Source: Coptodactyla brooksi
Taxonomy: Eukaryota; Arthropoda; Insecta; Coleoptera; Scarabaeidae
DNA length: 26,331 nucleotides
Assembly: GCA_033557675.1 (NCBI GenBank)
Contig: JAWQRM010000218.1
Coordinates: 1-26,331, forward strand
Direction: 5' to 3'
Part shown: positions 8,501-18,180 of the stretch, in pieces
Numbering within the stretch: the first letter of the stretch is position 1
Layout of the letters: each line of letters begins with the position of its first letter
Notes under the pieces: generated by a model
Databases searched by the model: none
What the model saw: only the letters and a program-made list of their open reading frames with translations
Told to the model about the DNA's origin: nothing
Translations under genes and position numbers: made by a program

Positions 8501-9485
8501 AATTTAACATGTCCGTTAGTATATATACATGTGGTTGCTACTTGGCAGATATCAGTTTCAAAGCAACAGATAGAAATAATAGTTCGAATGAATCCATTTA
8601 ACGTTCTAAACTTTCTACTAAGCATTTTATGAATATTCCCTACACTCCAGTGAATGAAGCAGAAGTGAGTTTGAAGGAAAGAAGACAATGTATTTTAATG
8701 GACAGTATGGAGGGTTATAATATATAAATTGAAGACGAGACTGTGTTAGACTTCGACACATCCACCACAATTAATGACGGTCAGTATATTATTGAAGACG
8801 AGGAAACAATCGAAAATTTAGCAGAAGGTCATTGTCCATTGAAGGAGGACATTGAATACAATTATAGATTGGTGGCAGTAAATTACTGGACAAGTGGCAA
8901 AATAGAATATTTGAAGATAGAAACCGTGAAACGTAGATACCGAAAAGTAACATCAACGAAACAATTATAAAGATGAACAAAATATATTGAGGAAAAAGGG
9001 ACATACCGAGAAACATTGGCAGAAATTATAGAATTTGTTATTAACCAACCCAGAGTCGCCATACATAACAAATTACCACTACATGACGTCGATATCCGCA
9101 GATGGGCTGTACAAACTAGAAATTAAAAAAAGTTGTTTCCTCAACATTTCAAAGCACCTCATAGCTGGGTGCATCACTTTAAAATAGCAAATAGGATGGT
9201 GAGTAGAAAAATTACAAAATTTGTATCTCAAAGATAAATTGGAAATGTCGGCTGTGTACAAACGCTAGTTGAAGAATTTGTAAAAGAGGCAAAGCAACAA
9301 ATCTAAATATATGGCTCTGAGAATACCTATAATTCAGATCAGAGCGGTTTTAATTTGGAATTCCATTCTGGAAGAACTTTAAGTGATTTAGGCGTTAAAA
9401 CCGTAGAAAGTGTAGTCCAGTCGGTGTCATCTACAACGCATAGCTACATAATTCAAAAAACGTATCGTTTTGAAATTATTCCAGA
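8501..9485 (+). pseudogene. Transposase pseudogene, CENP-B-type HTH plus start of DDE domain
   Basis: From about 8971 to 9470 a single plus-strand frame, continuous with the open stretch 8743-8970, reads through four further stops (near 8974, 9124, 9232 and 9304) without any frameshift. Recognisable blocks are VDIRRWAVQTRN and WVHHFKIANRMVSRKITKFV, a CENP-B/Tc5-type DNA-binding helix region. Next comes YNSDQSGFNLEFHSGRTL, whose Asp fits the first catalytic residue of a DDE domain, then VVQSVSSTTHSYIIQ. The sequence then runs directly into the right TIR, so the rest of the catalytic domain with the second and third acidic residues is missing. It is an internally deleted, dead copy. I place it in the pogo-like part of the Tc1/mariner superfamily with moderate certainty. 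Confidence 0.7.
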
Positions 9486-9715
9486 AAACTAGGGGTAGCT
9501 TACCCCTTAGTAACTTTTTAGTATATGTATGATATATCAACATAAAGCTCTTCAAAAATGAATATTAGTTTGCATTTACCACATTTTGATAACAGTGTTC
9601 GTTTTCAAAATATATGCGAATAGATACTTCTTCCCTCAATTTGCAACACCTTTTATTCGCTCCAGGGGCTTTTAGAGCACGTATAAAATATACGCCAACC
9701 TTAGCTTTGTCCATT
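9473..9715 (-). repeat. Right long TIR
   Basis: Inverted partner of 7600-7825. Frames on both strands at 9565-9796 fall inside it and are not genes. Confidence 0.75.
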
Positions 9716-11919
9716 CTATCGCTGTACCAAATTGCATCGAAATCGGTGAGTGACAGTTTGGACACTTCCCTTGTCAGTGATGTTCTGAAACCTTGATAAA
9801 CTGTATAAACATTACGGAAATCGCTTTATTGGTTTGGAAACTAAGTAATTAAGGCAATTAAAATCTTTACTCACACGTTTGTGTTTTCTTAGAAAGTATG
9901 CGGATTAAATTGCACCACGTTTGTCACGGGATGATATTAATAAACAGCTCTAGCTCCGCCACAATTTTAATAATCATCTATAATGTACAACAGAAAGGGA
10001 GGTTGAAAATAAAATAGTGTTACTGATGAGGAATGAGGAGAATAGGCTAACAACTGCTTAATACCAAAAATCCACGAATTGTGATTACTATTAAAAAATA
10101 ACGTATTTTTTTTCAGAAAGTAACCTTACTACGACTAAACCAATTTAGTCAAAGTAATTGACATATTGGTTTAGTACTACTAAGTTATGTGAAAGATCCG
10201 TCAACATTAATGTTGGGGTCATCGAATTTTATTTGAATATGTCGTAAATACAGACAATGTATTGAATTTCAGATCATATCATTTACATTTTGTTATTTGG
10301 TAATTGTATATAATGCAATTACCTAATATTAATTACATAATATATTACCTAATATTAATTTACATAATATTAATTATTTGTTTGTATATAATACAAACAA
10401 ATATACTATAGATAAATTTTATAATATGTAGAAGAAGTATTGTCAAACTTCTTAATCGTATCTTTTTAATGAATACTATGTTGAGCAAAAGAATCTTATT
10501 TTTCTAAGAAAATGTTAAATAATGTTATTGGTTGTTTAGTAGTTTCAAGTTTATCTTTTAGCATTTAGTTTGATTGGTTCAATGGCCATGTAATATTTAT
10601 ATGTGGAGCAGGTAAATATGATTTTGATATTTGGTAATTGTATGCCAGCCATTTGTCTTTTTTATGCCAGCTAAGAAAGACACAGTTTGCAAACAATGTA
10701 ATCAAGTCTGTCTGATGTAATCAAGGTTCTGGACAAACTGTAGTAAAGGAAGAGAAATCTAGCAAAATGTTGTTTCATTTCAATACCAGTTATTAAAGTA
10801 CTTTACCAGCCATTCTTAAGTTATGGTTACTGTTTTTATCAAACATCATAGGTGCGTAAAAAAGTGGTAAGGATAATAAAAAGCAACAGTAAAAAAGATT
10901 AACGAGGATTACTAGCAAATTTTGAAAATTTCTGTGGTTTGCGTATATTGAAATGATGAAATATTTAAAGCAGTAACTAATACTCCTTACTGTTTTAAAC
11001 ATTTTTGGATTCATAAAAGCTTCTCAGCAATTCTTTGTGAATAAAATGGACAAAGTTGTTCATCTTGTGATGTTCGATGTCCACTATTAAAAACATCAAT
11101 TTGTATTAATATATATTCATAATATTCATGTATTAGAGCATCTAGACAATTCAGAACTTATTTTATTGCAACTGCTCGCGCTGAAAACATCGTTGCATTA
11201 AAGAATTAGCTAGTTGTTAATTGACTAAGAATATATATAAGTATTTTCTGCAATTGCATCTGCATTTGCCAAATATCTAAATCACATGTATTTGTTCCGT
11301 AAATGGAGTCACTAAACAAGAATTAATAAACAGATAGTATGATATTAAAAACAAGAAAATTTCTAGAAAATATAAGGTAAGTTTTAGTAGAAAAATAAAA
11401 TAAACTCCAAATTATGTTAAATGTTTAGCGGAGTAGGTTTTGACTACTAATGATTTTAAATAAGCTTGATTCTTGGGGACATCTGTATATACCTTACTTT
11501 CAGAAACGTTCCCACGTGATCAAAATTGCCATTTCAGAACTGCAAAATCACTTGTAAATGTTCAAAAAGCAGTAAATTAATTTTGTTACGCCGCTGGCTT
11601 TTTCAATTATGACAGTTAGAGTGTTTTACTTTAATTATTACCATACTGCAAGTTTGGTTTCCTAATCAGTTGCGGTCACGTGGGATTTGGACATTTCTGA
11701 AATCCCTGCATGTAATCAATAGTGACAAGCGGGTACTAAAATATTTAATCGATGTTGGCTGTACATAATGAATTAGTAAAATTAGTCAATAGAATTTTAA
11801 ATTTAACTCGTGTTGACATAAAATATTGAGATAATTCTATCACCAGTGTGTCTGCAGCTAGCTGTCACTTGTAAATAAGACGGATAAGGACGTACACATT
11901 ACGTCGGTATTTATAGTGC
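9716..11919. other. AT-rich sequence without a gene
   Basis: I recognise no protein. Small structures only: a 60-bp foldback at 10125-10184; AT-rich palindromes GGTAATTG/CAATTACC near 10299 and ATTTGTTTGTAT/ATACAAACAAAT near 10374; and two CACGTG E-box sequences at 11513-11518 and 11677-11682 inside weakly inverted flanks. Confidence 0.5.
10125..10184. repeat. Short 20-bp-arm foldback
   Basis: CTTACTACGACTAAACCAAT (10125-10144) pairs with ATTGGTTTAGTACTACTAAG (10165-10184) except at three or four central positions. It may be a tiny MITE relic or chance in AT-rich DNA. Confidence 0.4.
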
Positions 11920-12310
11920 TTCAAGTGGACAAAAGTTGTGTCCAGTCGTGGCCGTTTGCAGATACGTGGGCACATAACATCACTGACGGGCAGGGAAGAG
12001 AACAACTGTCCGGCATCAAATTCTTGCGGCTGAATAATGTATGCACTTGATATCCGTACAAGGGATGCCGTCCTCCGTCGCTACTAAAGTCAATAAAAAC
12101 GCCGAAACACAACGAAATCCTCACCGTGGACATAATGAGGCGATCGACCACGGCGATTTATTCCCAGTTCCTGGTATTTACGACCTCCCTCCTTTATCGG
12201 CGGGCTAGTTAGCCCCACAACCGGCTCCGTTTTATGGAAGCGACCGGCATGCGGCATCCGGTATGACACCGGCCAGTCCTGAGCAGGACCGGCCCAAACA
12301 CTGCTCACTG
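11920..12310. other. CpG- and GC-rich island, no recognised gene
   Basis: GC content jumps sharply against the flanks and CG dinucleotides are frequent (GCGATCGACCACGGCG, CCGGCATGCGGCATCCGG). Open frames on the minus strand (11921-12151 and 12090-12308) overlap and have no recognisable domain. Retained CpG in AT-rich insect DNA often marks conserved regulatory or intronic sequence, but that is inference. Confidence 0.35.
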
Positions 12311-12734
12311 CCTAACAGAAAGATTGGGATAACATAATGTGATGGTACTTGTATTGGACCATTTCGGTAATAAATTCCATATTATTCGAAAAGCACAACG
12401 ACAGAAGGAAGCAATAACCAAACGAGTCAATTTAAAGAGAGACTTGATACCGAAGAGTCCAAATATTAGAAATCTTGATCAGTACATTACCTAAATACAT
12501 ATCAGAAAAATTCTAATTATCAATAGTACTACACAGTATGACAATTAACTAACGAAAATTTTGATTTAAATCGTAGAAGACGTAGCGCCATGCATCTATC
12601 GAATATATATATCGTTAGAAAGATACAAGTCACCTCTCTCGAACGCACCTAAGTTCATGCTAATCGGGTGACAGGTTTCAAAGTTACAGCCATTTGAATG
12701 ACTGTAAAAATTGTGTTCATGTCGTAAAAACATA
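12311..12734. other. Sequence upstream of mariner pseudogene
   Basis: No gene seen. The left TIR of the following mariner should lie in the last 200 bp, but I found no partner for it after 13700. Confidence 0.45.
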
Positions 12735-13699
12735 ATGGAACATAGAGCAAATATTAAATTTTATTTTAAACTGGAAAAAAAATGTGCAGAGACTTCCGAA
12801 TTGATGAAAAATGTGTATAGTGATGATTGTATATCTAAAGCTAGAGTTTATGAGCGGTTCAATCATTTTTAGAAATGGTCATGAAGATTTAAATGAAGAT
12901 GAAAATCCGTGAAATCATTGCTGTCGACGGAAATTTTACTGTGAAAATTAAAAACAAATATGTGTGTGGCTGAAGAATTAAAAACAAATAGAGAAACTGT
13001 TCTTCAATTTCTGACTCAAGATTTTCAAAAAGAAAAGTTTGTGCACCTTTCGTTCCACATGCTTTAAATAACGAACAAAAAATTGCTCGTGTAGAGCATT
13101 GTAAAGATCTCATTAAAACTACTGAAGATGCTCCAGATTTTCTTGATTCGATTATAACTGGAGATGAAACAGGATGTTGTAATGCAAGCGTCAATTTGCA
13201 GAATGGAAGTGGAAAGGCGAAAGTTGAAAGCCAAAACCAAACAAAAAATGCGTTTTCAGAAGTCAAGAATCAAGACAATATTGATTACTTTCTATGATTC
13301 ACAGGGATTGCCCACAAGGAATTTGTTCCACAACGGAAAACTGTCAATGGAGAATATTATTTAGCAGTTTTGTCTAGCAGGAAAACAGCTGTTTTTATTA
13401 CATGATAATGCACCTCCACATAAAACGTTAGAAGTTCGTGAATTTTTGACCAAAAAAAAGTAATTGTAATTGTTCACCCACCGTATTCGCCTGATATATC
13501 ACCATGTGACTATTTCTTTTCCTTAAACTGAAAATTGCAATGAAATAATCGCTTTATGAGGACATTTCAGCCATTCAAGCAGCTGTGACGCAGGCACTAA
13601 AGGCCATTCCTAAGGATGATATGTAGAAATCTGTCTATGCATGCATTGGTTCATCGTGCTAGAAGGTGTATTGAGTTAAATGAAACCTATTTTGAATAA
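12735..13699 (+). pseudogene. Mariner transposase pseudogene (classical DD34D type)
   Basis: It starts MEHRANIKFYFKLEKKCAET, the usual N-terminal helix-turn-helix of mariner transposases, and continues through CISKARVYERFNHF. Later blocks include VAEELKTNRETVLQFLTQDF, a region around ITGDE with the first Asp (about 13158), LITFYDSQGL, LLHDNAPPHKTLEVREFLTKKK with the second Asp, and PYSPDISPCDYFF with the third. The end RARRCIELNETYFE plus stop at 13697-13699 matches the normal C-terminus. Length is close to a full gene, but at least half a dozen stops and frameshifts interrupt it. No convincing TIR pair was found, so the element boundaries are unknown. It differs from the 4596-6000 family. 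Confidence 0.85.
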
Positions 13700-14280
13700 G
13701 AAAATATTTTAAAACAATTCAATGTGGCCCTTTTCTATATCTAATGGCTTTCAGTAAATAAATAACGTGACCGATTGACAAGAAAATAATGTGGGTGTGT
13801 AGACAGAACTGTGTATCATTTTATCGGGCTCCAATTTCTCCGGAAGAGTTGAAATTGGAACATTTCGGAGGATCTTTCGCTTGAATTTGTTTCTTTTAAT
13901 TTTCATTGAATCATTTTGATGAGATCTTGAATTACCAATCGTGGCTTTACTTTGAAATTTGACATAGTTACAATTGAAGACCATAGTATGTCATGTATTT
14001 CATAGTATGTCCTACTATAAAATAGGATAATTTGATGGACGTAATTACAGTTATCGCAATGCATTGCGTACCAAGTTGTAATTTACATTTCTAAAATAAT
14101 TATACGTTCAGGACAAAAGCACATTATTTTCTAAATCTATTTTTGTTAAGATAATAAATCTCAAAAATATTAGAAACTATATACTATATGTTTGTTTGTT
14201 GATTTATTATGTTATAATTAAATAATTATAAGAAGTAATTATAAATTGTTTTTTATAACAATTATAAACAAATAACAAAT
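13700..14280. other. AT-rich sequence without a gene
   Basis: Low-complexity A/T runs, especially 14190-14280. The minus-strand frame at 13751-13984 has no recognisable motif. Confidence 0.55.
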
Positions 14281-14308
14281 GATGCAGATCTTCGTCATTT
14301 GTCTTCGT

Positions 14309-14356
14309 CACTTTTGATGATGATGCCGACATGATCAGCGAAACGTGCGTCTAGAA
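14309..14356 (+). ncRNA. Hammerhead-ribozyme-like motif with GAAACGTGCGTC
   Basis: TTGATGA (14314-14320, one base from canonical CTGATGA) is followed by an imperfect stem II GATGCCGACATGATCAGC, an intact GAAA (14340-14343), then CGTGCGTC. The last forms a 3-bp stem III (A-U, C-G, G-C) around a TG loop with GTC as cleavage triplet at 14349-14351. Stem I pairing is poor. Known Penelope-associated hammerheads have this very short stem III. Confidence 0.5.
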
Positions 14357-14590
14357 AATAAACTTTTCGGTTTTGGTGTAGTCGTGACATTGTTTAACTC
14401 TGTTACTAAAGCAAAGCTTACAAAATGCACAACTTCGTATAAGCCGTGGTGGTTGCATAGAACAACTGACTATGGGAACAAATTGTTAAACTCTATGGAC
14501 TTAGCTCATTCTTGGTTTCGAAGTATACTCAAATGGAGACAAGAATCCATTGGAATCCATTTATTTGTTAGAAATGATTTCGAATGAGTT
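14357..14590 (+). repeat. Terminal-repeat remnant after hammerhead-like motif
   Basis: TTTTGGTGTAGTCGTGACAT and GTTACTAAAGCAAAGCTT resemble the sequence after the 3714-3760 copy. The 80-codon open frame across it shows no recognisable protein, so I treat it as retroelement non-coding sequence. Confidence 0.35.
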
Positions 14591-14782
14591 CTTGGAAATT
14601 AGTTGGTTGGTGATTGATCAATTGGTCAGTTGGTGAATGTTATTCACTGTTTCTATATAATAAGGTGTAAGCAGTGTAAAGGAAGAGGTACATAGTTGTA
14701 ATTCTATTGGATTTCTTAAATTTTCTGGAAAAGGAATTTTCTGGACTGGTTGCCACTTCACGAGAACAATATCTTTTAATTC

Positions 14783-14822
14783 GCTCGACACGTGTTTCGT
14801 CGGCCATGGCCTACCTCGTCAG
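14783..14822 (-). ncRNA. Hammerhead-ribozyme-like motif with intact core (left arm)
   Basis: On the minus strand: CTGACGA (14822 to 14816, matching CTGANGA), stem II GTAGGC-CATG-GCCGAC with one mismatch, GAAA (14798 to 14795), stem III ACA/TGT, cleavage triplet GTC (14789 to 14787), then GAGC. All core residues I can check are canonical. Stem I is the weak point: the 5' strand reads GTGG rather than the GCTC present in the right arm. Confidence 0.6.
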
Positions 14823-14915
14823 CCACCAGAAAGGTCACCAGGAGCCACCAGAGCTCCTCGCCAGGAGCTCACCGAGTTGGTGATCTCCTGGCGAGTGAGT
14901 GGTTTAACTCGGTGA

Positions 14916-14959
14916 GCTCCTGACGAGGTCGACCACTACCGATGAAACACATGTCGAGC
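14916..14959 (+). ncRNA. Hammerhead-ribozyme-like motif with intact core and stem I (right arm)
   Basis: GCTC (14916-14919), CTGACGA (14920-14926), a 17-nt stem II region (14927-14943) whose pairing has decayed, GAAA (14944-14947), stem III ACA/TGT, GTC (14953-14955), and GAGC (14956-14959) which pairs perfectly with GCTC as stem I. Core and stem I are canonical while stem II is poor, the reverse of the left arm. Confidence 0.6.
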
Positions 14960-15162
14960 GAATTAAAAATCATTGTTTTGGTGAAGCGGCAACCAGTGAT
15001 TAACTTGTTACCAAGCCAAAGGTTCCAAATTCACAACTCTACACTACGGGTATCCAAAAGTTCCAAATCCACGAGTGATGAATAATCAAACGTCCATTAT
15101 GACAAATTTGACGGATAGAATTGTTCTCACCTTTAAAAGAAAAGGTTTTGACTTAATTTATA

Positions 15163-15659
15163 ATGTTCATTCAATAAATAACGAGCCTGAGCCTGTTATG
15201 CTCAATCGATAACTTCAAAATTTTAGCAGTATTGTGGGGGAAAACTGTCAACGATATGTAGAAACTAAATTGCGTTATTGGCGCAAGAAGGCGAATGTGT
15301 AGCGGCTTGTGGCGAGCCGCCATTCAGCAAATGTCGTCAAAGATCAGCTAGTAGAATTTAGGTGGGAGGTCCTAAACCATCCCCCCTACAGTCATAACCT
15401 GTGATTTTCATATGTTTGGAGAACTCAAAAAATATTTATGTAGGTGGAAGAAGGTTTCAGTCGGACTGTGAAGTGCAAAAGAAGGTTCAAAATTGGTTCT
15501 TGCAGCAACCGAAGACTTTGCATAAGAGGGGAATATCCCGCCTAGTTTCACAGTGAGCTAAATGCTTAAACCTTTTTATTCAAAAATGTTGACCCTGAAG
15601 GTTAAAAAGAACTGCTGTTGTCACAGGTGGCCATGGCTCGTTATTTATTGAATGAATCT
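15163..15659 (+). mobile_element. Internally deleted mariner copy A
   Basis: The ends carry TTCATTCAATAAATAACGAG and its inverse CTCGTTATTTATTGAATGAA, with TA at 15161-15162 and 15660-15661. The 497-bp body keeps only the last part of a transposase on the plus strand. Copy B (20315-20617) shares TIRs and body in the opposite orientation, for example CCACCTGTGACAACAGCAGT against its complement here. Confidence 0.88.
15400..15580 (+). pseudogene. Mariner transposase C-terminal fragment
   Basis: The plus strand reads CDFHMFGELKKYLC, the sequence right after the third catalytic Asp in mariner transposases. A frameshift leads to GRRFQSDCEVQKKVQNWFLQ and then GISRLVSQ, a stop (TGA in place of Trp TGG) and AKC. 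This is the normal C-terminal order, in which a W-KC block is followed by the protein end. The N-terminal two thirds are absent. Confidence 0.75.
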
Positions 15660-16555
15660 TATAATATGTTTTGAAAAATGAACAGGGGATATGTAAAGTG
15701 GGATTATCTTTTAAGATTATTTGACAGAATTTCAATGAAATTCTGTTTTTAAATATGTTTTGCTAATGAACTTATACTGTACTTATACCTGCATTATACT
15801 GTACGAATAGAATAGTGAAAAGTTTTTCCAGGAAAATATTATAAACTTAGTATTTTTTTTCAGATATTCGACAGCACCACTATTTTTTGTCCATTCCTCG
15901 TCGAATAAAATTATAAACGTACCTTAGTCCATTTTTAAAGCCTTTATTCTTCTGGTAAAATATTGAAAACTAATACACCACAACTATCTACTAGTAATTT
16001 GAATAGTTTTAATTCTTTTTTGCACATTTTGCTTAAATCTCGTTATTACATTTTCGGACTTGTTCAGATGTACATATATGTACCGGTCTTCGATTGCTGA
16101 CTCTAAAGCGGTCCAAGGGGCGATAATCTGCAATGTATTCTGTTAAGAAAAATATTATACAAGTCATGAAAATTTTGGTAGTCGCTACACATAATCCAAA
16201 TATTACTTCCGATATTATATAAAGGATATATCCCCGAAGATATAATCTGCAGTCAGTAGCTCTTCCGATTATGGGGTAACGAGGGAGAAAAACAAACCTA
16301 CTACGGTAGTAATATTTAACGGAACATTAAAATGTGTATTAAATATACTTTAAAACGATTGTAGTCAGCCTATTATGTGTAGGTTCGATTAAAAAAGTTT
16401 ATATTATTTTCGCTTTCGGTAACGCCAAGGTTGGGCGTTTGGGACCCATGGTATGCATGAAGATGTATACCGACCGAGTTTGCATTAAGTAAAATACAGT
16501 GTATTTTCATGTTTTGTCATAAAGCAAATTAGTGAGGAATTTTGGTTTTCACAAA
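15660..16555. other. AT-rich sequence without a gene
   Basis: Nothing coding. A perfect 10-bp hairpin with a 3-nt loop (ACAGAATTTC/GAAATTCTGT) lies at 15724-15746, and a short repeat TTATACTGTAC occurs twice near 15772-15815. Confidence 0.5.
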
Positions 16556-17090
16556 AGTTTGTTTTAAGGGGTCATGTCTAGTTGCAAGGTGAAAAAAAAG
16601 TGATCTTCAGGATTTTTTATAAGAATATTCTAACCATTTTTTCTTACAACAATACATGATGATATGATATTAAAAGTACGTGTATTGGACAACATCCAAA
16701 AAAATTTTAGTTGAAAAATAGTGTAAACTAAGGAAGTTACGGTCACTTTAAGGAAAGCTGATTTTTCAGGGTTTTGTGCGGATAGCTCGATGCCAAATCA
16801 TCTGATATCAAAATCCAACAAGATATATGAATATATCTTGTTTGTGAACGAATGGTTTTTTGAAGAAATAGCTTTTGACAAAATGGCGGCCGTTTTAAGG
16901 AAAAGTATGACTTTTCGGGCTCCTATTTTTTCATTTTTTTTCAATAAAAAAAAGTTTTCAGTAAAATTAAAAACCATTCGTTCACTAACAAGTCCTTGAT
17001 ACACAGATAAGCATGAGAAAGTTTTAGGTCGATTCCTTTAGTGGTTCTCGGGATATCGTGGTCACCGTACGGGACTTACGGGTCTACTTA
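16556..17090. repeat. Unclassified repeat-like region with nested palindromes
   Basis: From GTTTTAAGGGGTCATGTC onward there are two divergent internal copies of a TTTAAGGAAA...GACTTTT(C)GGG-type unit (about 16746-16790 and 16890-16930). There is a 24-bp inverted pair at 16837-16860 and 16969-16992 (23 of 24 matching), and a 10-bp hairpin ACAAGATATA/TATATCTTGT at 16818-16841. The frames at 16790-17004 on both strands are the palindrome read through. It looks like a non-coding mobile element, but I cannot name the family and see no second copy in the window. Confidence 0.5.
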
Positions 17091-17479
17091 TCAGTAGAGT
17101 ATAACTTATTTTGTTAACTTCCAGAGAAACCCATAAAGTAAGTGTTCTACTGTTGAAGTCATCTCCAAAGCATCAATCTTCTCCTCTCTGCGACGCTCTT
17201 TGGTCTCTCGCGTAAAAAAAATAGTAATAGAGTTTAAGCTGCTTTCGGCTGCGCAATCTCACAACTTTGTCAATTTTCCTCCAATGTACATCTTGGAAAT
17301 GGCGTACTCCAAGAATATGCAAAAACCCAAACATCGATGTTTTGGTTTTTTTTTGCGCTGTAGTTGATTCCACTTTTTCTAAGGACTACGGTTATTTGAA
17401 CCACAGCAGGATAAAGCAAATATGCTATTTTAATTCGACTTTAAAATGATTGATATCGGTATTTAAACCGCAAAATATT
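17091..17479. other. Sequence without a recognisable gene
   Basis: Opposed open frames at 17173-17373 and 17267-17449 overlap and have no motif that I know. Confidence 0.5.
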
Positions 17480-17930
17480 TAAAACGATTTTTCTCTGCTG
17501 GTCAGCGGAGGCATACCTTAATCCGGCACTGGCTTGAAAGCTCGGAGCAACTATTCGCTGCCCCTGGTTATCGCGACGCTATGCTCTCAGCAACCGTCCT
17601 TCCACGGCTGAATATTCATCCCGTCCCGATCTCCCCGGCGCCCCGTTCCTCGCTTCACCCTGAAACTGCCGGACATTTAGATAAATTCGGCGCCAACGCG
17701 CTCTGTTTATTGGAGACATATTCAAATAAACTCCTTGATGTATGTAATTGTCCTGTCCGCCGGCAGCCCTATAAAAGTGGGATTGAAATATGGAATTGCC
17801 GGACAGGACGACGACCGTATCGGACCGTCCCGTCCGTCCGTCCTCGGATCATTATTACACGACACATCACCCGGAATGGGGGCTCTTTCTCCACAGTTCT
17901 CTCTCAGTGATTGAATGGCGCAGATAGATA
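17480..17930. other. GC-rich island with TATA-box sequence and inverted repeat
   Basis: GC-rich and CpG-rich against AT-rich flanks. GTCCTGTCCG..GGCA (17750-17764) and TGCCGGACAGGAC (17797-17809) form an inverted pair around TATAAAAG at 17770-17777. A 109-codon plus-strand frame (17581-17910) runs through it, rich in Pro, Arg and Ser with no recognisable domain; GC-rich DNA has few stops, so I do not call it a gene. It could be a promoter or a conserved non-coding element. Confidence 0.35.
17770..17777 (+). promoter_or_regulatory. TATA-box-like TATAAAAG
   Basis: An exact match to the eukaryotic TATA consensus in a GC-rich setting, where chance occurrence is less likely than in the AT-rich flanks. 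No clear initiator or downstream gene supports it. Confidence 0.25.
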
Positions 17931-18180
17931 ATTCTTCGTAATGGGCTCAGTACTGGATGTACATTATTACCCCGTACGTTGATAAAATATCCAAGACATT
18001 ATTTCAACATAAATATATGTTCAGCAGGAAATAAGTCTAAAGAATTATTTTTTTATTCCATTAAAATCAGCTTTACCTACTGCAATATTAAATATAAGTG
18101 ATTCTGAATACACATTTAAAGACCTTCAACGTATGTACTATGTTAATGGGCATATGCCTCTGTCAATCAAATGCCATTTG

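Larger units (their letters stand above)
7600..9715 (+). mobile_element. Long-TIR DNA transposon with CENP-B/DDE-type transposase remnant
   Basis: About 225 bp at 7600-7825 is repeated in inverted orientation at 9473-9715. Shared blocks include GGTNAATGCAAACT, CATTCATTTTTGA, CTAAAAGCCC and GGGTA(A/G)(A/G)CTACCC. Between them is a plus-strand transposase remnant. The right TIR may extend further out (to about 9790), while the left similarity stops near 7600, just after the 7383-7550 foldback, so the left end is probably truncated. No target duplication could be set. Confidence 0.75.
14745..14997. repeat. 253-bp nested palindrome with twin hammerhead-like motifs
   Basis: The outer arms start ACTGGTTGCC (14745) and end GGCAACCAGT (14997), and both contain TTCGCTCGACA / TGTCGAGCGAA. 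Inside is a second palindrome set: GAGCTCACCGAGTT (14867-14880) with AACTCGGTGAGCTC (14906-14919), and CTCGCCAGGAG with CTCCTGGCGAG. Each outer arm carries one hammerhead-like motif reading outward. No protein is encoded. Confidence 0.85.

Noticed and set aside
9565..9796. Opposed frames of 60-66 codons
   Set aside because: They lie in the long TIR repeated at 7600-7825.
11513..11682. Two CACGTG E-boxes in weakly inverted flanks
   Set aside because: Six-base palindromes are frequent enough by chance and the flanks align poorly, so no regulatory call was made.
12560..13800. TIR pair for the 12735-13699 mariner
   Set aside because: No inverted match between the left 200 bp and the right 100 bp could be made, so only the pseudogene is called.
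16790..17004. Frames on both strands rich in Phe and Lys
   Set aside because: Produced by the 24-bp inverted pair and T-runs.
17581..17910. 109-codon plus-strand frame, the longest outside transposases
   Set aside because: GC-rich, low in stops by composition, Pro/Arg/Ser-rich with no recognisable domain, no splice or start context.
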